The notes: generated from the sequence alone by a model not told the origin. DNA of 44,173 nucleotides from an uncultured Lachnospiraceae bacterium (GCA_937910785.1 CALDLG010000162.1:1-44173), one strand, 5' to 3'; positions 6,369 through 16,227 are shown, counted from the stretch's first letter. Translations and numbers: made by a program.

Positions 6369-9146
6369 ATGTATCGTTGTCATCTTCAGTTTTATCTGAC
6401 AGGGTATCAGAACAGAGTCTTCGAGGTGATAAAGGAAATAGCCCCGTTTGAAAATTTTACCCATGTATTTTCCGAAAGCGATGAGCCTGATGACGCCATG
6501 GCTGCAGGAGCGGATGTGATTCTGGCCAGTCTGCGGGGAATGGATGACGAAGAAATATTAAAGACCCTGAAGAGGCTGATCGATGTGAAGAAGGAAGAAG
6601 CTGATCTGATTCTGATTGTGGATAAGGAGCAGTTTTCTTTTGAGTGGGCGGAAACGGAGAGCAGTCTGGAGAAAATTACGGATTTCTGGATGCTGCCGAT
6701 GTCGGATGCGGAAACCTCGTATCGTTTTCATAAGTGGCAGCAGGCCCGCAGGAATCAAATGGATTACTGGCAGGAAAGCCAGTATCTGGACGCGACGATA
6801 GATAATATACCGAGTCTGATCTGGTATAAGGATAAAGACGGGGTGCATGAGAAGGTCAACGACAGCTTCTGTAAGACCGTCAATAAAACAAAGGCACAGG
6901 TGCAGGGGCAGCGGCATGCCTATATCTGGGATGTGGAGCAGGATGATCCGGCCTGTATCGAGTCCGAGCGCATCGTAATGGAGAGTAAGGAGACAGCCAT
7001 TTCCGAGGAAGTGATCCAGACAGGTGACGGCCTGAGAACGCTCATGACCTATAAATCTCCTTTGTATGACTGTGACGGAAGCGTGATGGGAACGGTGGGC
7101 GTCGGAATCGACGTGACAAAAGAGCATGCCTACGCGCAGGAGATTGCGCAGAAGAATCGCGCGCTGGAGATGATCTTTATGGCCATCGACTGCGGTGTGT
7201 TGTGTCATTCGGTGGACGGTTCGCATATTTTGAACATTAACCGGGCGGCGCTGAAAATTCTCGGATATGAATCCAGAAGCGAGCTGGAGGCTGACGGCTT
7301 CGATATGGTTGCGGATTCGGTTGTTGAGGAGGACAAGGACGCTCTGATGACGGCGATCGAGGAGCTGAAGGAAGAGGGGGACAGTGTCAGCATTGATTAC
7401 CGTGTCCGGCATAAAGACGGCAAGATCGTGTACGTTATGGGTAATATCAAGCTGCTTGAGGAAAACGGCCAGATGTATTACCAGCGTTTTCTGCTGGACT
7501 GCACGGAACAGAAGATGCGGGAACGGAAGAATGAAAGTCATCAGAAGGATCTGATACAGGCGCTGAGCATCGATTATAATTTCGTGTGTTATTTTAATCT
7601 TGATTCGGGGATGGGTTCCCTGCTTCGTAACAATGTCGAGAACGGAAGCATATTTAATCCGCTGCTCGGAAGAGAGATTTCACTGGAAGAAAGCATGGAG
7701 CTTTATATACAGAATTTCGTGTATGAACAGGATAAGGAGAGTGTGCGTCAGACATTTTCAAGGGAGAAACTGCGGGAGGAGCTGACGGAGAAAAAGTCTG
7801 TTTATCTGAATTACCGGATCGATATGGGCGGCAGAATTCAGTATTTCCAGATGAAGGCAGTGCGTGCCGGTTTGTGGAACGAGAGTCAGGGCATCGTTCT
7901 TGGCTTCCGCAATATCGATGAAGAGACGCGCAATAATATGGAGAGAACAAGGCAGCTGGAGGATGCGCTTACCCAGGCTAAAAAAGCGAGTAAGGCCAAG
8001 AGTGTTTTTCTGTCCAATATGTCTCACGATATCCGTACGCCGATGAATGCGATTGTCGGTTTTACCAATCTCGCCATTTTGCATATCGATGAGAAGGAGA
8101 AGGTGGAAGAGTATCTTGAGAAGATCAAGTCTTCGGGAAATCATCTTTTAAGTCTGATCAACGACGTGCTGGATATGAGCCATATCGAGAGCGGTAAAAT
8201 GCATATTGACGAAAAACTTTGCAGCCTTCCGGAAATTCTGGATGGTTTACATAATATATTGCAGGCGGATGTGAAGGCCAAACAGCTTTCCCTGAGAATC
8301 GAGTCCGCGGATATTATAAATGAAGAAATTTACTGTGACAAGCTCCGGCTGGATCAGGTGCTTCTGAATGTGATGAGCAATGCCGTAAAATATACGGAGA
8401 ACGGCGGAAGTGTTTATGTGAAAGTTACGGAAACGCCCAGCGCGATGAACGGATACGCGAATTACGAGTTTTTTATCAAGGATACCGGCATCGGCATGAG
8501 CGAAGAATTCGTGCAGAAAATTTTCGCGCCTTTTAGCAGAGAACTGGACAGCACCACAAGCGGCATTCAGGGCACCGGCCTCGGCATGGCGATTACCAAA
8601 AATATTGTCGAAATGATGGGCGGTACGATTTCGGTGGAAAGTAAGAAGGGCGTAGGTTCCGAATTTACGGTTCGTTTTACATTCCGTGTCAATACCGGAG
8701 AAAAAATGCTTCGCGTATCGGAATATGAAAATATTATGAGTCTGGAAGAGCAGATGGCAGAAGTGCCGAAAGGGCGCATTTTGCTGGCGGAAGACGTGGA
8801 GCTGAATCAGGAGATTGCGGCTACGATTCTGGGCGATGCGGGCTTTGAGACGGAAATTGCAGGAAACGGGCAGATCGCCGTCGATATGCTGGCGAAGTCT
8901 GAACCCGGCTATTATCAGGTGATTCTGATGGATGTTCAGATGCCTGTTATGAACGGTTATGAGGCGACGAAGGTGATCCGCCGGATGGAGAATAAGGATC
9001 ATGCCTCCATACCGATTATTGCCATGACGGCGAATGCTTTTGAAGAGGATAAGCAGGAGGCGTTAAAAAGCGGTATGAACGGCCATATCGCCAAACCGAT
9101 CGATATTGAGGTTCTTTTTGGGGTGCTGCGTCAGGTGCTGCAGTAG
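6369..9146 (+). CDS. PAS-containing hybrid sensor histidine kinase with C-terminal receiver
   Basis: Large cytoplasmic-looking hybrid kinase of 925 residues with no clear membrane segment. Order: an N-terminal region (about 1-135) whose strand/helix pattern suggests a receiver-like fold but without an obvious phosphoacceptor Asp; PAS at about 140-255 (DNIPSLIWYKDKDGVHEKVN); PAS at about 265-380; a third PAS-like region at about 395-525; HisKA with SHDIRTPMNAI, H553 as phosphoacceptor; HATPase with N-box NVMSNAVKYTENGG and G-boxes DTGIGM and GTGLGM; receiver at about 795-920 with ILMDVQMPVMNGY, D855, and conserved K in AKPID. It has its own promoter and a strong ribosome-binding site. No HPt domain is fused, so the next phosphate carrier is elsewhere. 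Target unknown. Confidence 0.9.
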   Translation: MYRCHLQFYLTGYQNRVFEVIKEIAPFENFTHVFSESDEPDDAMAAGADVILASLRGMDDEEILKTLKRLIDVKKEEADLILIVDKEQFSFEWAETESSLEKITDFWMLPMSDAETSYRFHKWQQARRNQMDYWQESQYLDATIDNIPSLIWYKDKDGVHEKVNDSFCKTVNKTKAQVQGQRHAYIWDVEQDDPACIESERIVMESKETAISEEVIQTGDGLRTLMTYKSPLYDCDGSVMGTVGVGIDVTKEHAYAQEIAQKNRALEMIFMAIDCGVLCHSVDGSHILNINRAALKILGYESRSELEADGFDMVADSVVEEDKDALMTAIEELKEEGDSVSIDYRVRHKDGKIVYVMGNIKLLEENGQMYYQRFLLDCTEQKMRERKNESHQKDLIQALSIDYNFVCYFNLDSGMGSLLRNNVENGSIFNPLLGREISLEESMELYIQNFVYEQDKESVRQTFSREKLREELTEKKSVYLNYRIDMGGRIQYFQMKAVRAGLWNESQGIVLGFRNIDEETRNNMERTRQLEDALTQAKKASKAKSVFLSNMSHDIRTPMNAIVGFTNLAILHIDEKEKVEEYLEKIKSSGNHLLSLINDVLDMSHIESGKMHIDEKLCSLPEILDGLHNILQADVKAKQLSLRIESADIINEEIYCDKLRLDQVLLNVMSNAVKYTENGGSVYVKVTETPSAMNGYANYEFFIKDTGIGMSEEFVQKIFAPFSRELDSTTSGIQGTGLGMAITKNIVEMMGGTISVESKKGVGSEFTVRFTFRVNTGEKMLRVSEYENIMSLEEQMAEVPKGRILLAEDVELNQEIAATILGDAGFETEIAGNGQIAVDMLAKSEPGYYQVILMDVQMPVMNGYEATKVIRRMENKDHASIPIIAMTANAFEEDKQEALKSGMNGHIAKPIDIEVLFGVLRQVLQ

Positions 9147-9179
9147 TCAGGGGAGAGCCGCCTGAAAATTCCAAAAGAG

Positions 9180-9247
9180 AATTCGTATTTGAAAAATCAC
9201 TTTCATGAAAAAGAAAATTCATATTCTGAAAGATCATTTACAATAAA
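9180..9247 (+). repeat. Imperfect direct repeat, about 31 bp, period 36
   Basis: Two copies beginning AATTC (9180 and 9216) share most bases over about 24 positions, including TATT, GAAA and ATCA blocks. They fill the AT-rich gap between the hybrid kinase and the helicase. No promoter or terminator role could be assigned. Confidence 0.35.
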
Positions 9248-9259
9248 AAGGGGTTTCGT

Positions 9260-12200
9260 ATGGAAGACTGCTTACGGTTGTTCGACGCGGAAACGGCCGG
9301 CTGGTTCCGGCAAACGCTGGGAGAGCCTACCTTGGTGCAGAAAGAAGCATGGCCGGCCATTGCATCCGGCTCCCATGTGCTGGTGTCGGCCCCGACGGGA
9401 ACGGGTAAGACACTTTCCGCATTTCTTGTATTCCTGAATCAGATGAAAAAACAGGCTGCAGACGGCTGCTTAGGGCAGGAGCTGCAGCTTATCTATGTGT
9501 CGCCGTTAAAATCTCTGGCGGCGGATATCCGGGAAAATTTAAAAAGACCGCTGGACGGAATCGGCCGGAGTGAGTCCATCAGGACGGCCATCCGCACCGG
9601 GGATACGACGATACGGGAGCGGCAGCAGATGCTGAGAAAGCCGCCTCATATCCTGATTACGACGCCGGAGTCTCTTTATCTTCTACTGACTGCCAAAACG
9701 GGTCAGAATATGCTCTGTACGGCAAGAGCAATTATTCTGGATGAACTTCATGCGCTCATCGATACGAAAAGAGGCGCTCATCTGATGCTGTCGTTAGCCA
9801 GGCTGGACGCGCTGTGTGGGACACCGCTCCAGCGCATCGGTCTGTCCGCCACCATTGCACCGCTTTCCGGGGCGGCTGCATATCTTGCGCCGGAGTCCGT
9901 GCGCATCGTTGCGCCTTTGATGGAAAAGAAGACAAGGATTCAGGTTCTCGGTTCCTATGTGGATCCTGGAAAGAAGAAAAAAGACCCGGTATGGCAGGAA
10001 CTTTCCGAGCTGGTATATCGGTATTGTCAGGGAAAAAGAAGCGTTATCGCTTTCGTGGAGGGCAGGCGCTATGCGGAGAAATTATCATATTATGTAAACT
10101 TACTGGGCGGGGAGGATTTCGCCCGCGTTCACCATGGAAGTCTTTCCAGAGAACAGCGGCAGGAGACGGAGCAGCTTCTGCGGGAAGGGAAGCTTCGGCT
10201 TTTGTGCGCGACGTCGTCGATGGAGCTGGGCATCGACGTGGGAGAGATCGATCAGGTTCTGCAGGTGGGCTGTCCGCGTACGGTTTCCGGTACGATGCAG
10301 CGGCTGGGACGCGCGGGGCATAATCCCTTCCGCACGAGCGTCATGTATATGTTTCCGAGGACGGCCGCAGAGAGCGTTCTGTGCGGCATGACTGCGGAGC
10401 TTGCGAGAGAAGGCTGTGTGGAAAGGCTGAATCCGCCGGAGGGCTGTCTGGACGTGCTGGCGCAGCATCTTGTTTCCATGGCGGCGTTTAAAAGCTATAC
10501 GATCGATGAGGTTATGCGGATTCTGCCCAGGGCATGGCCTTTTCGGAACGTAACGAAGGAAGACGTCCGGTCGGTGCTGGAAATGCTGGCGGGAGATTAT
10601 GAGCATAAACGGGATGTCCCGGCGCGGCCGAGAGTCCTGTATGACAGGATTCACGAAACGGTGGAAGGGGACGGCTACAGCCGGATGCTTGCCGTTTCCG
10701 CCGGGGGAACCATTCCGGATAAGGGACTTTACACGGTCAGGACGGAGGAGGGCGTTAAGGTCGGAGAGGCGGACGAGGAATTTGTCTATGAAACGCAGAA
10801 GGGCGATCGCTTTATTCTGGGTTCCTTCGGCTGGAAGGTCGTGCAGATCGGCAGGGATACGGTGACGGTGACTAAGGCTTCCGTGGAAGGAGCGAGACTT
10901 CCCTTCTGGAAGGGAGAATTGAAAGGACGCGGGAAGGAGACGGGAGAGGCTTTCGGGCGTATCCTGCGTTCTTTGCAGGAGGCGGCGGAAAACGGCTGTC
11001 TGGAAAAGGCGCTGGAGAAGCTTGGACTGGACGAATCCGCTTCCATGCCCGCCTCCGGGTATCTGAAAAGACAGATTGCGGTAACGGGAACGCTTCCGGA
11101 TGACCGGACGATTCTTGTCGAGCATTTCAGAGATCAGTCCGGCAACTGCCAGCTGATGTTTCATTCGGTGTTTGGCCGGCGGATCAATGCGCCGCTTGCC
11201 CTGCTGACGAGCCAGATGATCCGGGGTGAGATGGGAATTGAGACGGGCTGCGTGGATGAGGAAGACGGTTTTCTGGTGTTTTCATATGGAGATAAGCCTT
11301 TTCCGGAAGGGACGCTTGAGAGGCTGAATCCCGATTATGTGGAAGCATATCTGACGGCGATGCTGCCGGAAACACCGCTGTTTAATATGGCGTTCCGCTA
11401 TAACTGCGGCCGGGCGCTGATGATGGGCGTTCGAAGAAACGGAAGACAGCCGCTGTGGATGCAGCGACTTAAAAGCGCGGAGATGCTGGAGCAGGCCGTG
11501 CTGGAGAAGGATCATCCGCTGATCCGTGAAACGGGAAGGGAGTGCATGCGGCAGCTGTGGGATGTGGACGGCGTCAGAGAGGTGCTTTCCGGGATCCGAT
11601 CCGGTCTGATTACGGTCCGGGAGGTTTATCCGGATACGCCCTCCCCCATGTCGCTGCCCCTGCAATGGGCGCAGGAGGCGGCTGTGATGTATGACTATGC
11701 CCCGACTCCGCGGAAAATCCACGCGGTGGTGGAAGAGGCGCTGCAGAAAGCCGGGGAGAACGGCGGTCCGGAAGAAGAACTGCTGCGTCCCGGTGAAGAA
11801 GAGCTCGCCGGCGTTCAGATGAGAGAAAAGCTGCCGGAGAATTCGAAGCAGCTGCATTCCCTCCTGATGACGGAAGGAGACCTGACGGCCGGAGAACTGG
11901 CCGTTCCGGTGGAATGGCTGGAAGAGCTGGCGGCGGAAGGCAGGGCGCTTTATCTGGAGCAGGGGCTCTGGATTGCGGCCGAGCAGGAGGTTTGCTACCG
12001 GGAAATGCTGGACGCGGCGGAAGTGAAGGAACAGGATGCCGAAGGGAAGACTGTCTGGCAGGAAGCGGCGGAACAGATCGTCCGTCGGATGCTGCGTTAC
12101 CGGGGCGGTGCGACGGCGGCGCAGACGGCCGGACGATATGGTATGGAGGAAGAGGATGCCGAATCGGTGCTGAGGGCGCTGTGTAAGCGGAAGGAGGCGG

Positions 12201-13423
12201 TTGAACAGGACGGCGTTTATTATCATGCGGCGCTTTATAAACGCGCCAGAGTCAGAACGCTCAGAAACCGCAGGGAGGAAATGTCCACCTGTCCGGCGGG
12301 CGCCTATGCCGCGCTTCTGTTTTCCCGCATCCGGTCTCAGGCGCCGCCGGAGGAGGGACTGGGGGCTGCGCTGGGGACACTTACGGATACGGCTTTTCCG
12401 ACAGCATTCTTCGAAGAGGTCCTGCTTCCTGCGCGGGTGAAAAATTACAGGGAAAAGCTGCTGGATGAGCTGCTTTCCAAAGGAGAATATTTCTGGCGCA
12501 TGGAGCCGGGCGGGAAGCTTCGTCTGGAGAGCGCGGAGCGGATTGACTGGGACAGGGACCCGGAAGTGCCATGGGAGACGCTTTCGGACCCGGAACGGCA
12601 GCTTGCGGAAACATTGGTAAGAAGGGGCGCCAGCTTCTTACAGGCGTTTCGCCGGACACCGGACGCCGGGCCGCCTTATGATGCCCTGTTTTCTCTGATG
12701 GAAAAGGGAATCGTCAATGCTGACAGCTTCGCGCCGGTGCGGCTTTTCATGAACCGGAAGAAGCTTGAGAAGTCGGTGGTGAGACAGCGTGTGGGGGCCA
12801 GGGTGAAGGCGCTTTATACGGGGCGTTTTGATCTGGTAAGACCGCTTCGGGAGCTCTCGGCGCAGGAACGGATGGACCGGTGCTTTGACCGGTATCTGAT
12901 CCTCTGCCGGGAAACGGCGGCGGCCGACGGCATGCCCTGGCCGGAGGCGCTTTCCCTGCTGCGCGTACAGGAATATACCGGGCAGGTCAGAAGAGGCTAT
13001 TTCGTGGAAGGATTATCCGGCGCCCAGTTTATCCGGAAAGAGGATTATGAAAGTGTGACGGGACGGCTGAAAAAGCCGCCGGAAGGAATTATCTGGCTGA
13101 ATGCGGCCGATCCCATGCAGCCCTTTGGAAAATTTCTTCCTCATGAAAATGGCAGAGCCTTTACCAATGTGCAGGGAACTGCGGCCGCATTTCATAACGG
13201 CCGTCCTGCCGCCTTATTTGAACGGCAGGGAAAGACACTCCGGGTCTTCGAAACGGAGGGGCTTGACGATGTGATCGGCCTTTTTGCGGAGGATTACCGG
13301 AAGGGAAAAATCTATGCGGGAAGAAAGCGCATTGTGGTGGCGGATTACCCTGCCGGGGTGGAGGAAACGCTCTCGAAAAGCGGATTTATACGCGAAATGC
13401 AGGACTATGTTCTGTATCGATGA
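9260..13423 (+). CDS. lhr: Lhr-type large ATP-dependent helicase
   Basis: Superfamily 2 helicase of the Lhr (large helicase-related) group, acting on DNA or RNA-DNA hybrids in repair. The 1387-residue length fits long Lhr proteins. Visible motifs: Walker A in APTGTGKT (K50), motif II D161-E-L-H164, motif III LSATIAPL, motif V SSMELGIDVGEID and motif VI QRLGRAGH. After the two RecA-like domains comes a winged-helix/Lhr core region (about 400-600), and a long C-terminal portion (about 850-1387) seen in full-length Lhr. AAAAGGGG lies before ATG 9260. The gene is in the same orientation as its neighbours but shows no functional link to them. Family assignment is firm; the substrate in this organism is unknown. 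Confidence 0.92.
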   Translation: MEDCLRLFDAETAGWFRQTLGEPTLVQKEAWPAIASGSHVLVSAPTGTGKTLSAFLVFLNQMKKQAADGCLGQELQLIYVSPLKSLAADIRENLKRPLDGIGRSESIRTAIRTGDTTIRERQQMLRKPPHILITTPESLYLLLTAKTGQNMLCTARAIILDELHALIDTKRGAHLMLSLARLDALCGTPLQRIGLSATIAPLSGAAAYLAPESVRIVAPLMEKKTRIQVLGSYVDPGKKKKDPVWQELSELVYRYCQGKRSVIAFVEGRRYAEKLSYYVNLLGGEDFARVHHGSLSREQRQETEQLLREGKLRLLCATSSMELGIDVGEIDQVLQVGCPRTVSGTMQRLGRAGHNPFRTSVMYMFPRTAAESVLCGMTAELAREGCVERLNPPEGCLDVLAQHLVSMAAFKSYTIDEVMRILPRAWPFRNVTKEDVRSVLEMLAGDYEHKRDVPARPRVLYDRIHETVEGDGYSRMLAVSAGGTIPDKGLYTVRTEEGVKVGEADEEFVYETQKGDRFILGSFGWKVVQIGRDTVTVTKASVEGARLPFWKGELKGRGKETGEAFGRILRSLQEAAENGCLEKALEKLGLDESASMPASGYLKRQIAVTGTLPDDRTILVEHFRDQSGNCQLMFHSVFGRRINAPLALLTSQMIRGEMGIETGCVDEEDGFLVFSYGDKPFPEGTLERLNPDYVEAYLTAMLPETPLFNMAFRYNCGRALMMGVRRNGRQPLWMQRLKSAEMLEQAVLEKDHPLIRETGRECMRQLWDVDGVREVLSGIRSGLITVREVYPDTPSPMSLPLQWAQEAAVMYDYAPTPRKIHAVVEEALQKAGENGGPEEELLRPGEEELAGVQMREKLPENSKQLHSLLMTEGDLTAGELAVPVEWLEELAAEGRALYLEQGLWIAAEQEVCYREMLDAAEVKEQDAEGKTVWQEAAEQIVRRMLRYRGGATAAQTAGRYGMEEEDAESVLRALCKRKEAVEQDGVYYHAALYKRARVRTLRNRREEMSTCPAGAYAALLFSRIRSQAPPEEGLGAALGTLTDTAFPTAFFEEVLLPARVKNYREKLLDELLSKGEYFWRMEPGGKLRLESAERIDWDRDPEVPWETLSDPERQLAETLVRRGASFLQAFRRTPDAGPPYDALFSLMEKGIVNADSFAPVRLFMNRKKLEKSVVRQRVGARVKALYTGRFDLVRPLRELSAQERMDRCFDRYLILCRETAAADGMPWPEALSLLRVQEYTGQVRRGYFVEGLSGAQFIRKEDYESVTGRLKKPPEGIIWLNAADPMQPFGKFLPHENGRAFTNVQGTAAAFHNGRPAALFERQGKTLRVFETEGLDDVIGLFAEDYRKGKIYAGRKRIVVADYPAGVEETLSKSGFIREMQDYVLYR

Positions 13424-13473
13424 GCATGGATCGTGTTCTGCCAGAAATTTCTCTGAATTTTCGTGTCTTTTTA

Positions 13474-13503
13474 TTGACAATCATAGCGGAAAAATGGTAT
13501 TTT
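13474..13503 (+). promoter_or_regulatory. Promoter upstream of the receiver/HD-GYP gene
   Basis: TTGACA (13474-13479) is followed after 18 bp by TATTTT (13498-13503), preceded by TGG, which resembles an extended -10. It lies about 100 bp before the first gene of the signalling cluster. A second -10-like TATAAT occurs at 13549-13554 without a good -35. Confidence 0.55.
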
Positions 13504-13552
13504 AGATGTGATAGGGAATCGTCAGGAACTGAGATTCTAAGCGTTTGGTATA

Positions 13553-13568
13553 ATGATATTAATATCAT
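13553..13568 (+). promoter_or_regulatory. Perfect 16-bp palindrome, operator-like
   Basis: ATGATATTAATATCAT is a perfect palindrome directly overlapping the end of the TATAAT at 13549-13554 and 26 bp before AGGAG of the receiver/HD-GYP gene. The position suits a dimeric repressor site controlling the signalling operon. The binding protein is unknown. Confidence 0.45.
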
Positions 13569-13604
13569 GACAAATATTAATGAAGAATGAGACAGGAGAC
13601 GGTA

Positions 13605-14708
13605 ATGGAGCAGGAGATGGAAAACTTAAAACAACAGATCTTAATTGTTGACGACGAGGAAGTAAACAGAGAAATATTGAAGGAAATGTTCAAGGACGGC
13701 AAATATGAACTGCTGGAGGCGGATAACGGAGAAGACGCCGTTGCGAAGTTAAAGAGCAATGACCGTATCGTACTTGTTCTGCTGGATATCGTAATGCCGA
13801 TCATGGACGGCTTCGGTGTGCTGGAGTATATGCATGGGCAGGATATGCTGAACGACATCCCTGTTATTCTGATTACAAGCGAGGATGCGCTGGACAGCGA
13901 GGATCAGGCTTACTCCTACGGAGTGGCGGATGTTATACATAAACCTTTTTATCCGCATATCGTAAAGAGAAGAAGTAAGAATATTGTAGATTTGTACCAA
14001 CATAAATATAACATGGCGGTACGTCTGAAAGAACAGGAAGCGGAAATCAGAGAGCAGGAGAGAAAGATTCGTGAAAACTCCGAATTTATGATCGATACGC
14101 TCAGTTCCGTTGTAGAGGCGAGAAGCGCGGAGACCGGAGAGCATACGAGAAGAATCAAATATTTCACGAGAATCATGCTCAAATATCTGATGAAATATTA
14201 TCCGAAGTATGGTCTTACGCAGGATCAGATTGATGAGATTTCCAGAGCGTCCGCGCTGCATGATATCGGTAAGATCGGTATCCCGGATGCGATTCTTCTG
14301 AAACCGGGGCGTCTGACATCGGAAGAATTCGAGATCATGAAGACCCATACGACGATCGGCTGTGAAATTCTGGAGAAATCCTACAGGGATCAGACCAGTG
14401 AGTTTTACCGCTATTCTTATGACATCTGCCGTTATCATCACGAGAGATGGGATGGAAAGGGATATCCGGATCATCTTGTGGGAGATGAAATTCCGATCTA
14501 TACGCAGGTGGTTGCCATCGCGGATGTCTATGATGCGCTGGTAAGCCCAAGAGTTTATAAAAGCGCCTATGCGAACGGCATGGCATATGATATGATTATG
14601 AACGGAGAGTGCGGTCAGTTCGCACCGGATGTACTGGAATGTTTTGCGCTTGCAAAGGAAGATTTCTTCAATATTGTTGAAGTAATAAAGATGTTCGATT
14701 TTTCATAA
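13605..14708 (+). CDS. Response regulator with HD-GYP c-di-GMP phosphodiesterase domain
   Basis: Receiver plus HD-GYP output, 367 residues. The receiver (about 8-130) has the acidic pocket VDDEE, phosphoacceptor D61 in LLDIVMPIMDG, and the conserved K in HKPF. A helical linker rich in Glu and Arg follows. The HD-GYP domain (about 165-350) keeps the expected metal ligands: E-x-G-E-H, H219-D220 in HDIGKIGIPD, H in MKTH, HH in YHHERWDG, and D in IADVYDAL, plus GYP at 286-288. It should hydrolyse c-di-GMP when activated by phosphorylation. ATG 13605 has AGGAG six bases before it; an ATG six codons upstream lacks one. It heads the chemosensory cluster and is related to the degenerate protein two genes later. 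Confidence 0.9.
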   Translation: MEQEMENLKQQILIVDDEEVNREILKEMFKDGKYELLEADNGEDAVAKLKSNDRIVLVLLDIVMPIMDGFGVLEYMHGQDMLNDIPVILITSEDALDSEDQAYSYGVADVIHKPFYPHIVKRRSKNIVDLYQHKYNMAVRLKEQEAEIREQERKIRENSEFMIDTLSSVVEARSAETGEHTRRIKYFTRIMLKYLMKYYPKYGLTQDQIDEISRASALHDIGKIGIPDAILLKPGRLTSEEFEIMKTHTTIGCEILEKSYRDQTSEFYRYSYDICRYHHERWDGKGYPDHLVGDEIPIYTQVVAIADVYDALVSPRVYKSAYANGMAYDMIMNGECGQFAPDVLECFALAKEDFFNIVEVIKMFDFS

Positions 14709-14718
14709 AAAAATTGTG

Positions 14719-14748
14719 GGCAGCAAAGATTTATTATGTTTTGCTGCC
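14719..14748 (+). terminator. Intercistronic hairpin (possible attenuator)
   Basis: GGCAGCAAA (14719-14727) and TTTGCTGCC (14740-14748) form a perfect 9-bp stem with a 12-base loop, between the first receiver gene and the PAS kinase gene. A T-rich stretch (ATATATTTT) follows a few bases later rather than at once, so it may reduce read-through or serve as a processing site. Confidence 0.4.
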
Positions 14749-14784
14749 TCTCGATATATTTTGGGGGATTTGGGGAGGAGTATC

Positions 14785-16212
14785 ATGGAATGGAGTGAAG
14801 GGCGCGCATTCCCGATCGAGGATGCGCTGGAAATGGTCTTCGTATTTGATCATGCAGGTATAATTTCCTATGCTAACGCGGCCGCCAAAAAGAAACTGGA
14901 GTATGAAGAGGATCTGTGCGGAAAGCGTATCAGCGATGTTTTCCCAGGAGCCTTTAAATCCATAGAGAACGGTTTTGAGACGGAGCATCCGTTTGGAAGC
15001 GAACTGCACCATTTTGTGGCATACCGTAAAAATACGACCTGTTTTCCGGTGGAAGCCAGGGTGATAGAGAGTACGTTTGAGAAAGACACTTATATCTGTA
15101 TGGCGAATGACATCCTGGAGAAAGAATATCTGAACCGGGAAATTACGCATGTCAAGCAGGAAGCGGAACAGGCTTTAAAAGTAAAATCCGAATTTGTCGC
15201 AAACGTAACGCATGAGCTCAGGACCCCGGTTAACGGAATACTCGGCAATACGAGAGAGCTGATCGAAACCGTGGAGAACGAACAGACGCTGAAAGGACTC
15301 CGCCTGATCGAGCGCTGCTGCGGGGATATGAATAAGATTATCAATAATATTCTGGACTTTTCGAAGCTGGAGGCAGGAAAGTTTACGCTGGAGCCGAGAC
15401 GGTTCCATTTCAGAAACATGCTCGATTACGTGCGGACGCAGCATATTAATAAACTGACAGAAAAAGGGATTGGATTTTTCATGACGGTATCTCCGCAGAT
15501 ACCGGAATGTATTGTCGGAGACGAATTGCGCATTATACAGATTCTGAACAATCTGCTTTCCAATGCCCTGAAATTTACCGCTGTCGGGAAGATCACCGTA
15601 GAAGTGGTCAGAACGGCGAGGGTAAAAGATAAAATAGAACTGTTCTTTATTGTGAAGGACACCGGAATCGGCATCGACAAAGCCGATAAGGATAAACTGT
15701 TTCAGAGCTTTTCCCAGGTGGACGCTTCCATTTCCAGAAAGTATGGCGGAACAGGCCTTGGCCTGAATATCTGTAAACAGCTCGTGGAGCTGATGGGAGG
15801 CAAGATCGAGGTGGAAAGCGAGAAAAACAGAGGAAGCACTTTTTCCTTTTCCATCTGGGTGGGAATCTGCGAGGGAGAGGATGCGGCGGAACAGCCGGAG
15901 GAAGACGGAAACGGCATGCATCTGTTTACCATGGCGCCCGGCGGAGAGGAAGAGGAGCATTCGGACAATGTGACGCAGTACGGTACGCCTGAGAACAGGG
16001 AGGCGCTGAAAAAGAATCTTTCCAAGCTGATTCTCTGTGTGGAAATGGAGAACTGGGAGAAGGCGGAAATGTTCATGGAAACGATCCGGCAGCTGACGCA
16101 GGATGCGCCGCGCGAGGTGAGCCGCGTGATTCTGAGATTAAAGATGGCGGTTCAGAAGGAAAGCTATGAGAAAGTAAATGCCGGATATAAAGAATTAGAT
16201 GCGATTCTTTAA
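14785..16212 (+). CDS. PAS-domain sensor histidine kinase without receiver
   Basis: Soluble histidine kinase of 475 residues. An N-terminal PAS domain (about 8-120) is followed by HisKA with the H-box NVTHELRTPVNG, H143 as phosphoacceptor, then a HATPase with N-box NNLLSNALKFT and G-boxes DTGIGI and GGTGLGL. After the ATPase an acidic linker leads to a helical tail of about 70 residues (KNLSKLILCVEMENWEKAE...) resembling the helical regions found at the ends of clostridial hybrid kinases, but with no HPt-type phosphoacceptor His visible. No receiver is fused. ATG 14785 follows GGGGAGGAG. The flanking receiver/HD-GYP proteins are natural candidates for partners; this is inference from gene order. 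Confidence 0.87.
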   Translation: MEWSEGRAFPIEDALEMVFVFDHAGIISYANAAAKKKLEYEEDLCGKRISDVFPGAFKSIENGFETEHPFGSELHHFVAYRKNTTCFPVEARVIESTFEKDTYICMANDILEKEYLNREITHVKQEAEQALKVKSEFVANVTHELRTPVNGILGNTRELIETVENEQTLKGLRLIERCCGDMNKIINNILDFSKLEAGKFTLEPRRFHFRNMLDYVRTQHINKLTEKGIGFFMTVSPQIPECIVGDELRIIQILNNLLSNALKFTAVGKITVEVVRTARVKDKIELFFIVKDTGIGIDKADKDKLFQSFSQVDASISRKYGGTGLGLNICKQLVELMGGKIEVESEKNRGSTFSFSIWVGICEGEDAAEQPEEDGNGMHLFTMAPGGEEEEHSDNVTQYGTPENREALKKNLSKLILCVEMENWEKAEMFMETIRQLTQDAPREVSRVILRLKMAVQKESYEKVNAGYKELDAIL

Positions 16213-16227
16213 ATATTTTAAAAATAT

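Noticed and set aside
10100..11164. Long minus-strand open frame within the helicase gene
   Set aside because: The plus strand encodes continuous Lhr motifs here; the minus frame shows no family features and no ribosome-binding site that fits.
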